Source of the DNA: Hyphomicrobiales bacterium
GTDB taxonomy: Bacteria > Pseudomonadota > Alphaproteobacteria > Rhizobiales > Rhizobiaceae
Direction: 5' to 3'
Assembly: GCA_900467745.1 (NCBI GenBank)
Contig: UBQW01000025.1
Coordinates: forward strand, 148,790-212,789
DNA length: 64,000 nt
Shown here: positions 1 through 7,704 of the stretch, piece by piece
Numbering within the stretch: the first letter of the stretch is position 1
How the letters are laid out: each line of letters begins with the position of its first letter
The notes under the pieces: model-generated
The model's input: the letters and a program-made list of their open reading frames with translations, nothing else
Database searches by the model: none
What the model was told of the DNA's origin: nothing
Position numbers and translations under genes: made by a program

Positions 1-88
1 AGGGGGGTATCACACGGCACCGCGTTCAATCCCCGGCGCACCACCCAACATCACACCAGCCACCAAGCCCGCCCCACCCAAAACAACC
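1..88. other. Window edge, no gene seen
   Basis: This is the sequence downstream of the aminotransferase stop codon. It is C-rich and low in complexity, and I see no coding frame with gene-like composition and no clear terminator. Confidence 0.5.
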
Positions 89-1282
89 CTAACGCAACCG
101 CTCCACCAACCGCCCGATCGACACCGCATCCGCATTGGCAAACGCCAACCGCAGATACCGCTCCTGCCCCACCCCGAAATAGCTCCCGGGCAAACAAACC
201 ACGCCGGCGTCCTTGGCCAGCCGCTCGGCAACCGCAGACGAACTCAAATCCCCAAACGGATGCCGGATAAACGCGAAGTATGCGCCAAGCGCGCCGATCT
301 CCCAGCCTGGCAGCTCCGCCATCACCGCCCGCAACGCATCGGCCTGCCGGGCGATCTCCAGCCGGTTCGCGGCCCGCCAGTCAGCCAGAACAGGCATCGC
401 CGCAGCAACCGCCACCTGCGCAGCCCTCGGCGCGCAGATCTGCATGTTGTCCATCACCTTGACGATCTCGGCGATGACACGTTCGCCGGCCGTGATCGCG
501 CCCAGCCGATGGCCGGGAATGCAGAAGGATTTGGAGAAGCTGTAAAGCAGGATCAGCGTCTCCTCCCAGCCGGGGATGGAAAGCAGCGGATGCGGCGCGC
601 CATAGCCCTCGGGCAGGAAGTCGCGGTAGGTCTCGTCGACGATCAGCCACGCCCCATGGCTGCGGCAGAGATCGAACAGAACGCGCAACAGCTCCGGCGG
701 ATAGATCGCGCCCGTCGGGTTGTTCGGCGTCACGATCGCCAGCACCTTGGCGCCCGAGGCGAGCGCCTTCTCGGCCGAAGCGATATCGGGCAGGAAGCCG
801 TTATCGGCATCGCATTCGACCAGCACCCTGTTGATGCCAAGCATCGACAGGGTCGTTTCCTGGTTGAAATAGAAGGGATTGGTCAGCGCCACGCTGTCTC
901 CGGCGCCAGCAAGCGCGATGGCCGCCGCCATGAAGGCCTGGTTGCAGCCGGCCGTGATCTGGACGTTATGGGCAGCGATCCGCGCACCGTAAACGTCGGA
1001 CATCTGCCGGGCATAGGCCTCGCGCAACACGCCCTCGCCCTCGATCGGCCCGTAGCCTGTTGTGGCAGGCGATGATGCCGCCTCACCCAGCAGCCGCAGC
1101 ATCTCGGGATGCGCCGGATAGCCTGGCACCGCCTGCGACAGATCGACCAGCGGCCCCTTGGCTCCATTATATTCGCGTGCCCATGCGAGTACCGATGGGA
1201 TGGGTGGCGGAGACAGGCGGGAAACGAGGCGATTGGCTTCAGCGGCGGGCATGGAGGCTCTCAAATCGATGATGGAAACCAT
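89..1282 (-). CDS. PLP-dependent aminotransferase, class I/II fold
   Basis: A fold-type I aminotransferase of 397 residues from the chosen start. The PLP-binding region is visible: a TPNNPTG segment, a VDETYRDF segment carrying the conserved aspartate, and the YSFSKSF segment with the Schiff-base lysine followed by a GHRLG motif. The ATG at 1282 (protein starts MVSIIDLR) is preceded by GCAGGAG at good spacing, so it is preferred over an upstream start 14 codons earlier. The exact amino-acid substrate cannot be read from the sequence; this class covers aspartate, aromatic and branched-chain enzymes. It is separated from fnrN by about 60 bp on the same strand, and no pathway neighbour is present. 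Confidence 0.85.
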   Translation of the reverse strand: MVSIIDLRASMPAAEANRLVSRLSPPPIPSVLAWAREYNGAKGPLVDLSQAVPGYPAHPEMLRLLGEAASSPATTGYGPIEGEGVLREAYARQMSDVYGARIAAHNVQITAGCNQAFMAAAIALAGAGDSVALTNPFYFNQETTLSMLGINRVLVECDADNGFLPDIASAEKALASGAKVLAIVTPNNPTGAIYPPELLRVLFDLCRSHGAWLIVDETYRDFLPEGYGAPHPLLSIPGWEETLILLYSFSKSFCIPGHRLGAITAGERVIAEIVKVMDNMQICAPRAAQVAVAAAMPVLADWRAANRLEIARQADALRAVMAELPGWEIGALGAYFAFIRHPFGDLSSSAVAERLAKDAGVVCLPGSYFGVGQERYLRLAFANADAVSIGRLVERLR

Positions 1283-1345
1283 CACTCCTGCACAGAACAC
1301 CCCGCCTCGGCAACACGCATTCACAGGGCGCGCCGAAGCGCGCCA

Positions 1346-2062
1346 TCAGGAGCCGCAGCAGGCCTTCAGCTTGGAGAGCTTGGCCACCTCGATATGCCGG
1401 TTGGCGACGATGGAAATGACGCCTTCGCTCTTCAGCTTCGACATCTGCCGCGACACCGTCTCGATCGTCAGCCCGAGAAAATCGGCGATATCGGCACGCG
1501 ACAGCGGCAGGTCGAAACGGCGATTCTCGCCGGTCGCCTCGGGATCCAGATGCGTCGCGATCAGAAACAGGAAGCTCGCCACCTTCTCCGCCGCCGTCTT
1601 GCGCCCCAGCGTCACCATCCAGTCGCGCGCCTCGTCGAGCTCGCGCATGGTCTGTTCCATCAACCTCTCGGCAACAGCCGGCGTACTCTTCACCAGGCGC
1701 TCCATGGCGGCCTTCGGAACACGGCAAAGATGCACATCGGACGCGGCCTCGGCCGAGACACCATTTTCGTTGGCATGCAACCTGCCGAGGAAGTCGGGGG
1801 CGAACTGTAGGCCGACGATCTGCTGGCGTCCGTCCTCAAGAGTCTTCGTCAATTTCACCACGCCGCTGATGACGGTGGCGTAGGATTCGACGGGCATCTT
1901 TTCACCGGCCAGCTCCTCGCCGGCGTGATGCGTCACCAGCCGCGTATGAGCGGACAGAGACATAAGTTCGTCCCCCGTCAGCGCGCCGCACATACCCTTG
2001 TGGCGGACCTCGCAGCTTACGCAACGTATTGGAATATTAGAATTATGTATATCTTTTCGCAT
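1346..2062 (-). CDS. fnrN: FnrN-type Crp/Fnr oxygen-responsive regulator
   Basis: A cytoplasmic oxygen-sensing transcription factor, 238 residues from the chosen start. N-terminal cysteines at about residues 14, 17 and 25 plus one in the effector domain (motif HLCRVP) match the [4Fe-4S] ligand pattern of FNR/FnrN. A C-terminal winged helix carries the ETVSRQMSKL recognition helix expected to read TTGAT half-sites. The frame is open to an ATG at 2140, but that would place a perfect anaerobox inside the gene. The ATG at 2062 has GGAG 8 nt upstream and leaves the box in the promoter, so it is preferred. FnrN proteins activate micro-oxic genes and regulate themselves. The family call is strong; fnrN versus another FNR-class name is inference from the rhizobial context. 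Confidence 0.88.
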   Translation of the reverse strand: MRKDIHNSNIPIRCVSCEVRHKGMCGALTGDELMSLSAHTRLVTHHAGEELAGEKMPVESYATVISGVVKLTKTLEDGRQQIVGLQFAPDFLGRLHANENGVSAEAASDVHLCRVPKAAMERLVKSTPAVAERLMEQTMRELDEARDWMVTLGRKTAAEKVASFLFLIATHLDPEATGENRRFDLPLSRADIADFLGLTIETVSRQMSKLKSEGVISIVANRHIEVAKLSKLKACCGS

Positions 2063-2117
2063 ACAACCAGCTCCGCCGGAAGCATAGCCAAGGCTGTCGT
2101 CGGAGAACAGCGTTTTC

Positions 2118-2131
2118 TTGATCGAGATCAA
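2118..2131. promoter_or_regulatory. Perfect anaerobox between fnrN and hemN
   Basis: TTGAT-CGAG-ATCAA, an exact match to the FNR/FnrN consensus TTGAT-N4-ATCAA. Its centre lies about 62 bp upstream of the fnrN start and about 56 bp upstream of the hemN start. A class II position (box centred at -41.5) would give short leaders of roughly 15-20 nt for both genes, so one site could serve both directions. The function is inferred from the consensus. Confidence 0.88.
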
Positions 2132-2180
2132 GGCATTCATCGAAAACCCCCATTATTTCCGTCCTCGAAAGGACACGCTC

Positions 2181-3524
2181 ATGAACGCCGATCTCATCGC
2201 CCGCTACTCTGCCCCCGTACCCCGCTACACCAGCTATCCGACCGCGCCGCACTTCCACGAGGGCGTCGGCGAGGCGGATTACCGGCAGTGGCTCGAAGCA
2301 AATTCACAAGGCGCACTATCGCTTTACGTGCATATTCCGTTCTGCGACCGGCTCTGTTTCTACTGCGGTTGCCATACCAAGCAGGTGCGCCGTTACGACC
2401 CCATCGCGACCTACCTGGAAGCATTGAATAACGAGATCGCGCTCGTTGCAAAATATCTCCCGCTACGACGAAAGGTCGCAGCCATCCATTTCGGTGGTGG
2501 ATCGCCGACGATCGTCAGCCCCGACGACCTCCGCCGTCTGCGCATGACGTTAGACGCCCATTTCGACATAGGCGCGGATTGCGAGATCAGCGTCGAGATC
2601 GACCCGACACATGTCGATGAGGAGAAGCTGAAGGCATGGCGCGATTTCGGCATGACGCGGGCAAGCGTCGGCGTGCAGGATTTCGAGCCGATCGTCCAGA
2701 CCGCAATCAACCGGCCGCAGAGCTTCGAGCAGACGGCCATGGTCGTGCGAACCTTGCGCGAGCTCGGCATCGGCTCGATCAATCTCGACATCGTCTACGG
2801 CCTGCCGCATCAGGACCGCGACATGCTGCTGCGCACGATCGACCTGTCGCTGTCGATGCAGCCCGATCGCATCGCCATGTTCGGCTATGCCCACGTCCCC
2901 TGGGTCAAGAAGCACCAGTCGGTGATCGATACCGCGACCCTTGCCGGTCCCGCAGACCGCTTCGCTATGGCCGCGGCCGGTGCCGGCGCCATCCTTGCGG
3001 CAGGCTATGACGCCGTCGGCATCGACCACTTCGCAAAGCCCGAGGACAGCATGGCCCGCCAGCTGCGCGATGGCGCACTGAGGCGCAACTTCCAGGGCTA
3101 CACGACCGATGGCGCCGATACGCTGATCGGCCTTGGCGCCTCCTCGATCGGCAAGCTGCCTGAGGGTTATGTCCAGAACATCGTCGCGACGGGACAATAT
3201 TGCCGCGCGATCTCGGAAGGCCGCCTTCCCGTTGCCCGGGGCTTCGCGCTCTCGGATGCTGACCGCGCCAGCGCGCAGGCGATCGAAGAGCTGATGTGCC
3301 AGTACGCCTTCTCGGTCACCGAGCTGCGCGCCCGCTTCGGCAAGGCCGCCGACGACGCCTGCGACGACGCCCTACATGCGAGCTTCAACGAGGATGGCTT
3401 CGTCTCTTTCGATGGCGACCGGTTCGCAATCACCGACGAAGGCCGCCCCTTCGTGCGCACCATCGCCGCCAAGTTCGATCGCTACCTCGCGCAGGGCAAG
3501 GCCAAACATTCCTCGGCCATTTGA
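2181..3524 (+). CDS. hemN: Oxygen-independent coproporphyrinogen III oxidase (HemN)
   Basis: A radical-SAM enzyme of 447 residues that converts coproporphyrinogen III to protoporphyrinogen IX without oxygen, supplying haem under micro-oxic conditions. The SAM cluster motif is at residues 55-62 (C-DRL-C-FY-C, followed by GC), with the HFGGGSPT SAM-binding segment downstream; the length fits the true HemN class. The ATG at 2181 is preceded by AAAGGA. An in-frame upstream start at 2118 would run through the anaerobox and is rejected. It is divergent from fnrN and followed by the cyd regulator, so its low-oxygen role agrees with its neighbours: haem for the bd oxidase. Confidence 0.93.
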   Translation: MNADLIARYSAPVPRYTSYPTAPHFHEGVGEADYRQWLEANSQGALSLYVHIPFCDRLCFYCGCHTKQVRRYDPIATYLEALNNEIALVAKYLPLRRKVAAIHFGGGSPTIVSPDDLRRLRMTLDAHFDIGADCEISVEIDPTHVDEEKLKAWRDFGMTRASVGVQDFEPIVQTAINRPQSFEQTAMVVRTLRELGIGSINLDIVYGLPHQDRDMLLRTIDLSLSMQPDRIAMFGYAHVPWVKKHQSVIDTATLAGPADRFAMAAAGAGAILAAGYDAVGIDHFAKPEDSMARQLRDGALRRNFQGYTTDGADTLIGLGASSIGKLPEGYVQNIVATGQYCRAISEGRLPVARGFALSDADRASAQAIEELMCQYAFSVTELRARFGKAADDACDDALHASFNEDGFVSFDGDRFAITDEGRPFVRTIAAKFDRYLAQGKAKHSSAI

Positions 3525-3534
3525 TCTGAATCAA
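3521..3534. promoter_or_regulatory. Perfect anaerobox overlapping the hemN stop codon
   Basis: TTGAT-CTGA-ATCAA, an exact FNR/FnrN consensus site. The hemN stop codon TGA (3522-3524) lies inside it. It is 137 bp upstream of the GbsR/MarR-type regulator that heads the cyd cluster, so it can place a low-oxygen-activated promoter near 3569 (inference from class II spacing). Confidence 0.85.
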
Positions 3535-3621
3535 TAAGCCCAAGCAAAAAGCTGACTATCGTCAAATCCGGCGCCAATTGCAGCAGCCCCGGCCTGTCGA
3601 TTGTCAGCCACGCACTGCGCG

Positions 3622-3651
3622 CTGTGATTTCAGAAATTTCTGAAATCACAG
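3622..3651. promoter_or_regulatory. 30-bp perfect palindrome, probable operator
   Basis: A perfect inverted repeat with half-site CTGTGATTTCAGAAA followed directly by its reverse complement. It also reads as two overlapping copies of ATTTC-N-GAAAT at 3627-3637 and 3636-3646, one base short of a helical turn apart. It ends 19 bp before the start codon of the regulator at 3671. Autoregulation by that regulator is inference. Confidence 0.8.
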
Positions 3652-3670
3652 TCATAACGGAAACCTGACC

Positions 3671-4249
3671 ATGAACCTTGCGCCGCTCGTCCAATCCTTC
3701 GTCCTGCACTTCGGTGAGATGGGCTCGCGCTGGGGCATCAACAGGACGGTGAGCCAGATCTACGCACTGCTCTACGTCTCCCCTCAGCCGCTCTGCGCCG
3801 AGGAGATCGCAGACGCGCTCGGCATCTCGCGCTCCAACGTCTCGATGAGCCTGCGCGAGCTGCAGACCTGGAACCTCGTGCTGCTGAGGCACCGGCCGGA
3901 CGACCGCCGCGACTTCTTCACCACGCCCGACGATGTCTGGCTGATCCTGCGAACGCTCGCCGAAGAGCGCAAGAAGCGCGAGGTCGATCCGACCCTCTCG
4001 GTACTGCGCGAAATCCTCATGCAGCGGCCGGCGAGCGAGGCCGAGCGTCATGCCCAGGAACGCATGAGCGAAATGCATGCGCTGATTGAACAGCTGACAC
4101 ATTGGTATGACGATGTGAAACAACTTGAAACAGAAAGGCTTGCAACGCTACTCTCGCTAGGCGCGAAAGTGACGAAGCTGCTTGAAGCCAAGGACCGAGT
4201 CATCTCGCTCGGCCGTGGCCGCCGTCCGAATCCTGCGAACAAGAGTTAG
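3671..4249 (+). CDS. GbsR/MarR-type transcriptional regulator of the cyd cluster
   Basis: A 192-residue DNA-binding protein with an N-terminal winged helix (AEEIADALGISRSNVSMSLREL, given here only as the HTH around residues 40-62), a wing with HRPDDRRDFF, and a long helical C-terminal half likely to dimerise. This layout matches GbsR-type MarR-superfamily proteins. It sits 4 bp upstream of cydD on the same strand and just after the perfect palindrome at 3622-3651, so it probably controls itself and the cytochrome bd cluster. The ligand is unknown. The family is clear; the target assignment is inferred from position. Confidence 0.82.
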   Translation: MNLAPLVQSFVLHFGEMGSRWGINRTVSQIYALLYVSPQPLCAEEIADALGISRSNVSMSLRELQTWNLVLLRHRPDDRRDFFTTPDDVWLILRTLAEERKKREVDPTLSVLREILMQRPASEAERHAQERMSEMHALIEQLTHWYDDVKQLETERLATLLSLGAKVTKLLEAKDRVISLGRGRRPNPANKS

Positions 4250-4253
4250 CGCC

Positions 4254-5942
4254 ATGACCAGTGCCTTTCTCGATGCCAAGCAAGATAAGACCCGCGACGG
4301 ACGGCGCAAACGCGCCAGCCAGCCGTCTGGCCTGCGCAACGCCGCACTGGTCCAGACACTCGCCTCCCTCCTCTGGATCCCTCAGGCTGGCCTTCTCGCG
4401 GTCGCTGTCGGCCGCATCGCCAATGGCGGCGGGGTCGAGGCCGTCATCTGGCCGGCGATCGTCATCGCCTTGCTCGGCGTCGCGAAAAGCTGTCTCGACG
4501 CGGCGGGAGGCCGCCTCGCCTTTCGTGCCGCCCGCGCCGAACTCACCCTGCGGCGCACCCGCGCGGTCGAGGCCCTTGCGCGCCGCTCGCCGGTCGACAG
4601 CACGCGCCACACATCGGGCGAGGCCGCCAGCATTGTCGGCGAACAGGCCGAGCTCATCGTCCCCTATCTCGCACGCTTCCAGCCGGCCCGCTTCAAGGCC
4701 AGCGCCGTGCCTCTGGTCATCCTCGCCTGCGTCTTCCCGATCTCCTGGATCGCAGCTCTCGTGCTGCTCTTCGCCATGCCCCTCATCCCTGTCTTCATGG
4801 CACTGATCGGCTGGCGCGCGCAGGCCGCCAGCGAAAGGCAGCTGGCCGCGACCGGCGGCCTCAACGGCTTCCTGCTCGATCGCCTGCGCGGCCTTGCCAC
4901 CATCCGCGCGCTTGATGCCGTCGATGCCACGGCAACGCGGCTTCGCGCCGATGCCGAGGACCTGAAGACCCGCACCATGGCCGTGCTGCGCATCGCCTTC
5001 CTGTCGTCGGCGGTTCTCGAACTCTTCGCCGCGCTCGGCGTCGCCATGGTCGCCGTCTATGTCGGCTTCTCGCTGCTCGGCGAAATCCGCTTTGGTGCCT
5101 GGACAAATGGCCTCAATCTCACATCAGGCCTCTTCGTACTGCTGCTTGCACCCGCCTTCTTCGAGCCACTGCGCGAACTCTCGGCCGTCTGGCACGACCG
5201 CGCCTCGGGCGAAGCAGCGATGAAGGCGCTCGATGCGCTGAGCGAAGACGGGATGCGGTTGCCGCAGGGAGAAGCCGCTCAAGGCCCCCTGGCCGCGGAT
5301 ATCCGCTTCCACGCCGTCGCCTTCCGCTACCCCGGCAGCGATACCTCAGCCATCGAGCGCTTCGATCTCCATATCCGCGCCGGCGAACACGTCGCCCTGC
5401 TGGGCCCAAGCGGCTCAGGCAAGTCGACCTTGCTGGCACTCGCCGCCGGCCTTGCGCCCTGTGAAAGCGGCCGCGTCGAGATCGGCGGTCAACCGGCAGG
5501 TGAAGCCTCGCGGGCAAGGATCGCCTGGATCGGCCAGAAGCCGCATATCTTCGCGGGCAGCATCACCCGCAACGTTACGCTCGGCCGCCCGCAGGTCTCC
5601 GCGCAACAGGCCGCTGCCGCACTCGACGCCGCTCACCTCGGAAGACTCGCGAACGCCTACCGCAACCGTCCGCTCGGCGATGGCGGAGCCGGCCTCTCGG
5701 GTGGCGAGGCGCTGCGGCTTGCCATCGCCCGCGCCGCCGTGAACCCCGAGACGCTGATAGTCCTCGCTGACGAACCGACCGCCCATCTCGACAGCGCAAC
5801 GGCCGACGACATCACCGAGAGCCTGCTTGCACTTGCCAAGGGCAAGACCTTGCTCGTCGCCACCCACGATCCACGCCTTGCCGCCCGCATGGGTAGGACG
5901 ATCCATCTCTGTCAGGAACCCGCACGGGAGGCTGCCGAATGA
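4254..5942 (+). CDS. cydD: Thiol reductant ABC exporter subunit CydD
   Basis: One half of the heterodimeric ABC exporter CydDC, which moves glutathione/cysteine to the periplasm and is needed to assemble cytochrome bd. 562 residues: an N-terminal membrane domain with about six helices, then an ATPase domain with Walker A (GPSGSGKST), signature (LSGGEALRLAIARA) and Walker B (LADEPTAHLD). The frame is open upstream into the preceding gene; the ATG at 4254 follows that gene's stop by 4 bp with AAGAG upstream. The stop overlaps the cydC start (ATGA), indicating translational coupling. Confidence 0.93.
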   Translation: MTSAFLDAKQDKTRDGRRKRASQPSGLRNAALVQTLASLLWIPQAGLLAVAVGRIANGGGVEAVIWPAIVIALLGVAKSCLDAAGGRLAFRAARAELTLRRTRAVEALARRSPVDSTRHTSGEAASIVGEQAELIVPYLARFQPARFKASAVPLVILACVFPISWIAALVLLFAMPLIPVFMALIGWRAQAASERQLAATGGLNGFLLDRLRGLATIRALDAVDATATRLRADAEDLKTRTMAVLRIAFLSSAVLELFAALGVAMVAVYVGFSLLGEIRFGAWTNGLNLTSGLFVLLLAPAFFEPLRELSAVWHDRASGEAAMKALDALSEDGMRLPQGEAAQGPLAADIRFHAVAFRYPGSDTSAIERFDLHIRAGEHVALLGPSGSGKSTLLALAAGLAPCESGRVEIGGQPAGEASRARIAWIGQKPHIFAGSITRNVTLGRPQVSAQQAAAALDAAHLGRLANAYRNRPLGDGGAGLSGGEALRLAIARAAVNPETLIVLADEPTAHLDSATADDITESLLALAKGKTLLVATHDPRLAARMGRTIHLCQEPAREAAE

Positions 5943-7630
5943 GCGCGTCGCTGACCGATCTCAAGCCCATCCTCAAGCTCTTCGCCAGGGAGAAGAAGCG
6001 CGGCCTGCTGCTGGGCGCCGTCATGTCGGCGGCGACCGCGGGTGCCGGCATCGCACTGCTCGGCCTCTCCGGCTGGTTCATCACCGCAACCGCGATCGCC
6101 GGTGCATCGGCGGCAACCGCCATCACCTTCGATGTCTTCGCTCCCTCGGCCGGCATCCGCCTGCTGGCGATCGGCCGCACCGCCTCGCGCTATGGCGAGC
6201 GGCTGACGACGCACGACTCAACGCTGAGCGTGCTCGCCGCGCTACGCGAACGCCTGTTTCGCGGCTGGGCGGGGGCTGGTGCTGCCCGTGATCTTGCAAG
6301 ACGCCCGGCCCGTCTGCTGTTTCGCCTGACCGGCGATATCGATGCGCTCGATTCTCTCTATCTGCGCGTGCTGGTACCCGCAGGCGTCGCAATCCTCACC
6401 GCCATCGCCACAGGCATCGCGCTCGGCCTAATGCATCCCCTGTTTGGCCTCTCGGCGGCACTGCTCCTCATCGTCGCCGGCCTCGGCATCCCTCTTTGCG
6501 CCGGCCGTCTGGCCGCCGACCACGCCCGCCGCCGCGCCTACGGTATCGAGGCACTGCGTGCCCGCACCATCGACCTCGTCGCCGGCCAGTCGGACCTCTT
6601 GATGGCAGGCAGGATCGAGGCGCAGACGGCAGCCATAGCCGCCGCCGACCGCTATTCGGCCAGCGCCGACAACAGGCTGAACCGCATCGAGAGCATCGTG
6701 ACCTTCGGCTTCGGCATCGCCTCCACGCTCCTTCTAACGGGCGCTTTGCTCGCCGTCGCGGCCCTCGCCGGGGCCGGCACCATCACCGCGCCGATTGCCG
6801 CCCTCGGCATCCTGATCGCCTTCGCCGCCGTCGAACCCTTCGGCGCGCTGCGTCGCGGCGCGCTCGAACTCGGACGCACGCTGCTCGCAGCAAAGCGCAT
6901 CGGCCCGCGCCTCACCGACGAGACATCCGCACGCCAGCACCCGGCCCCGGCCGCAGGACTGGCAATTCAACTCGACGGTGCCAGCGCCGGCTATGACGCA
7001 GCGGCAACGCCTGTTCTCGCCGAGATCGATCTCACCCTAAAGCCGAGCGAAAAGCTTGCGCTCATCGGCACCAGCGGTGCCGGCAAGTCGACACTGCTGG
7101 CCCTGCTCGCCGGCGAGATCGAGCCGCTCGAGGGCACGGTCGCCAACGACACGGCAACCCTTCTGACCCAGCGCACCGAGCTCTTCCAGGACACGGTCGC
7201 CGGCAATCTGCGTCTGGCCTGTCCCAACGCGACCGAAAGCGATCTGAAGTCCGCGCTCGCCGCCGCCGACCTGCTCGCAGATATCGCCGTCCTGCCCGAT
7301 GGCCTCGACACCCGTCTCGGCGAAGGCGGCATGGGCCTGTCGGGCGGCCAGTCGCGCCGCCTGGCGCTCGCCCGCCTCTTCCTGCGCGACACGCCGCTCT
7401 GGCTGCTCGACGAGCCGACGGAAGGCCTCGACCGCGCCACAGCACTCGATGTCATGGCCCGACTGTCCGAGAAGGCGAACGGTCGGTCGCTCGTTATCGC
7501 CACCCATATCCGCCGCGAGGCGGAGATCGCTGATGTGATCGCCACGCTCGATGGCGGCCGCATTGCCAGCATTTCGCGCCGCGGAGAGACGGCGTTCGAA
7601 GAAGCTCTGAATCGGCTGAGACCGGACTGA
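5939..7630 (+). CDS. cydC: Thiol reductant ABC exporter subunit CydC
   Basis: The second half of the CydDC exporter, 563 residues, with an N-terminal transmembrane domain and a C-terminal ATPase: Walker A GTSGAGKST, signature LSGGQSRRLALARL, Walker B LLDEPTEGLD. It starts within the last codons of cydD (ATGA overlap), and 74 bp separate it from cydA. The order cydD-cydC-cydA-cydB-cydX is a complete assembly-plus-oxidase operon, and no gene of the set is missing. Confidence 0.93.
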   Translation: MSASLTDLKPILKLFAREKKRGLLLGAVMSAATAGAGIALLGLSGWFITATAIAGASAATAITFDVFAPSAGIRLLAIGRTASRYGERLTTHDSTLSVLAALRERLFRGWAGAGAARDLARRPARLLFRLTGDIDALDSLYLRVLVPAGVAILTAIATGIALGLMHPLFGLSAALLLIVAGLGIPLCAGRLAADHARRRAYGIEALRARTIDLVAGQSDLLMAGRIEAQTAAIAAADRYSASADNRLNRIESIVTFGFGIASTLLLTGALLAVAALAGAGTITAPIAALGILIAFAAVEPFGALRRGALELGRTLLAAKRIGPRLTDETSARQHPAPAAGLAIQLDGASAGYDAAATPVLAEIDLTLKPSEKLALIGTSGAGKSTLLALLAGEIEPLEGTVANDTATLLTQRTELFQDTVAGNLRLACPNATESDLKSALAAADLLADIAVLPDGLDTRLGEGGMGLSGGQSRRLALARLFLRDTPLWLLDEPTEGLDRATALDVMARLSEKANGRSLVIATHIRREAEIADVIATLDGGRIASISRRGETAFEEALNRLRPD

Positions 7631-7704
7631 GCGCGTGCATGACCGCCAGGCAATCCGGCCCGGCGGAAAATCTTCGTACCCCCATGGGGCGTGGGAGAAA
7701 GACT

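Noticed and set aside
2118-2180. Upstream in-frame starts for hemN and fnrN
   Set aside because: They would place the anaerobox inside coding sequence and lack good ribosome-binding sites compared with 2181 and 2062.
3552-3565. CTGAC-TATC-GTCAA as a second anaerobox before the cyd regulator
   Set aside because: It deviates from TTGAT/ATCAA at key positions; the perfect box 30 bp upstream is the better candidate.
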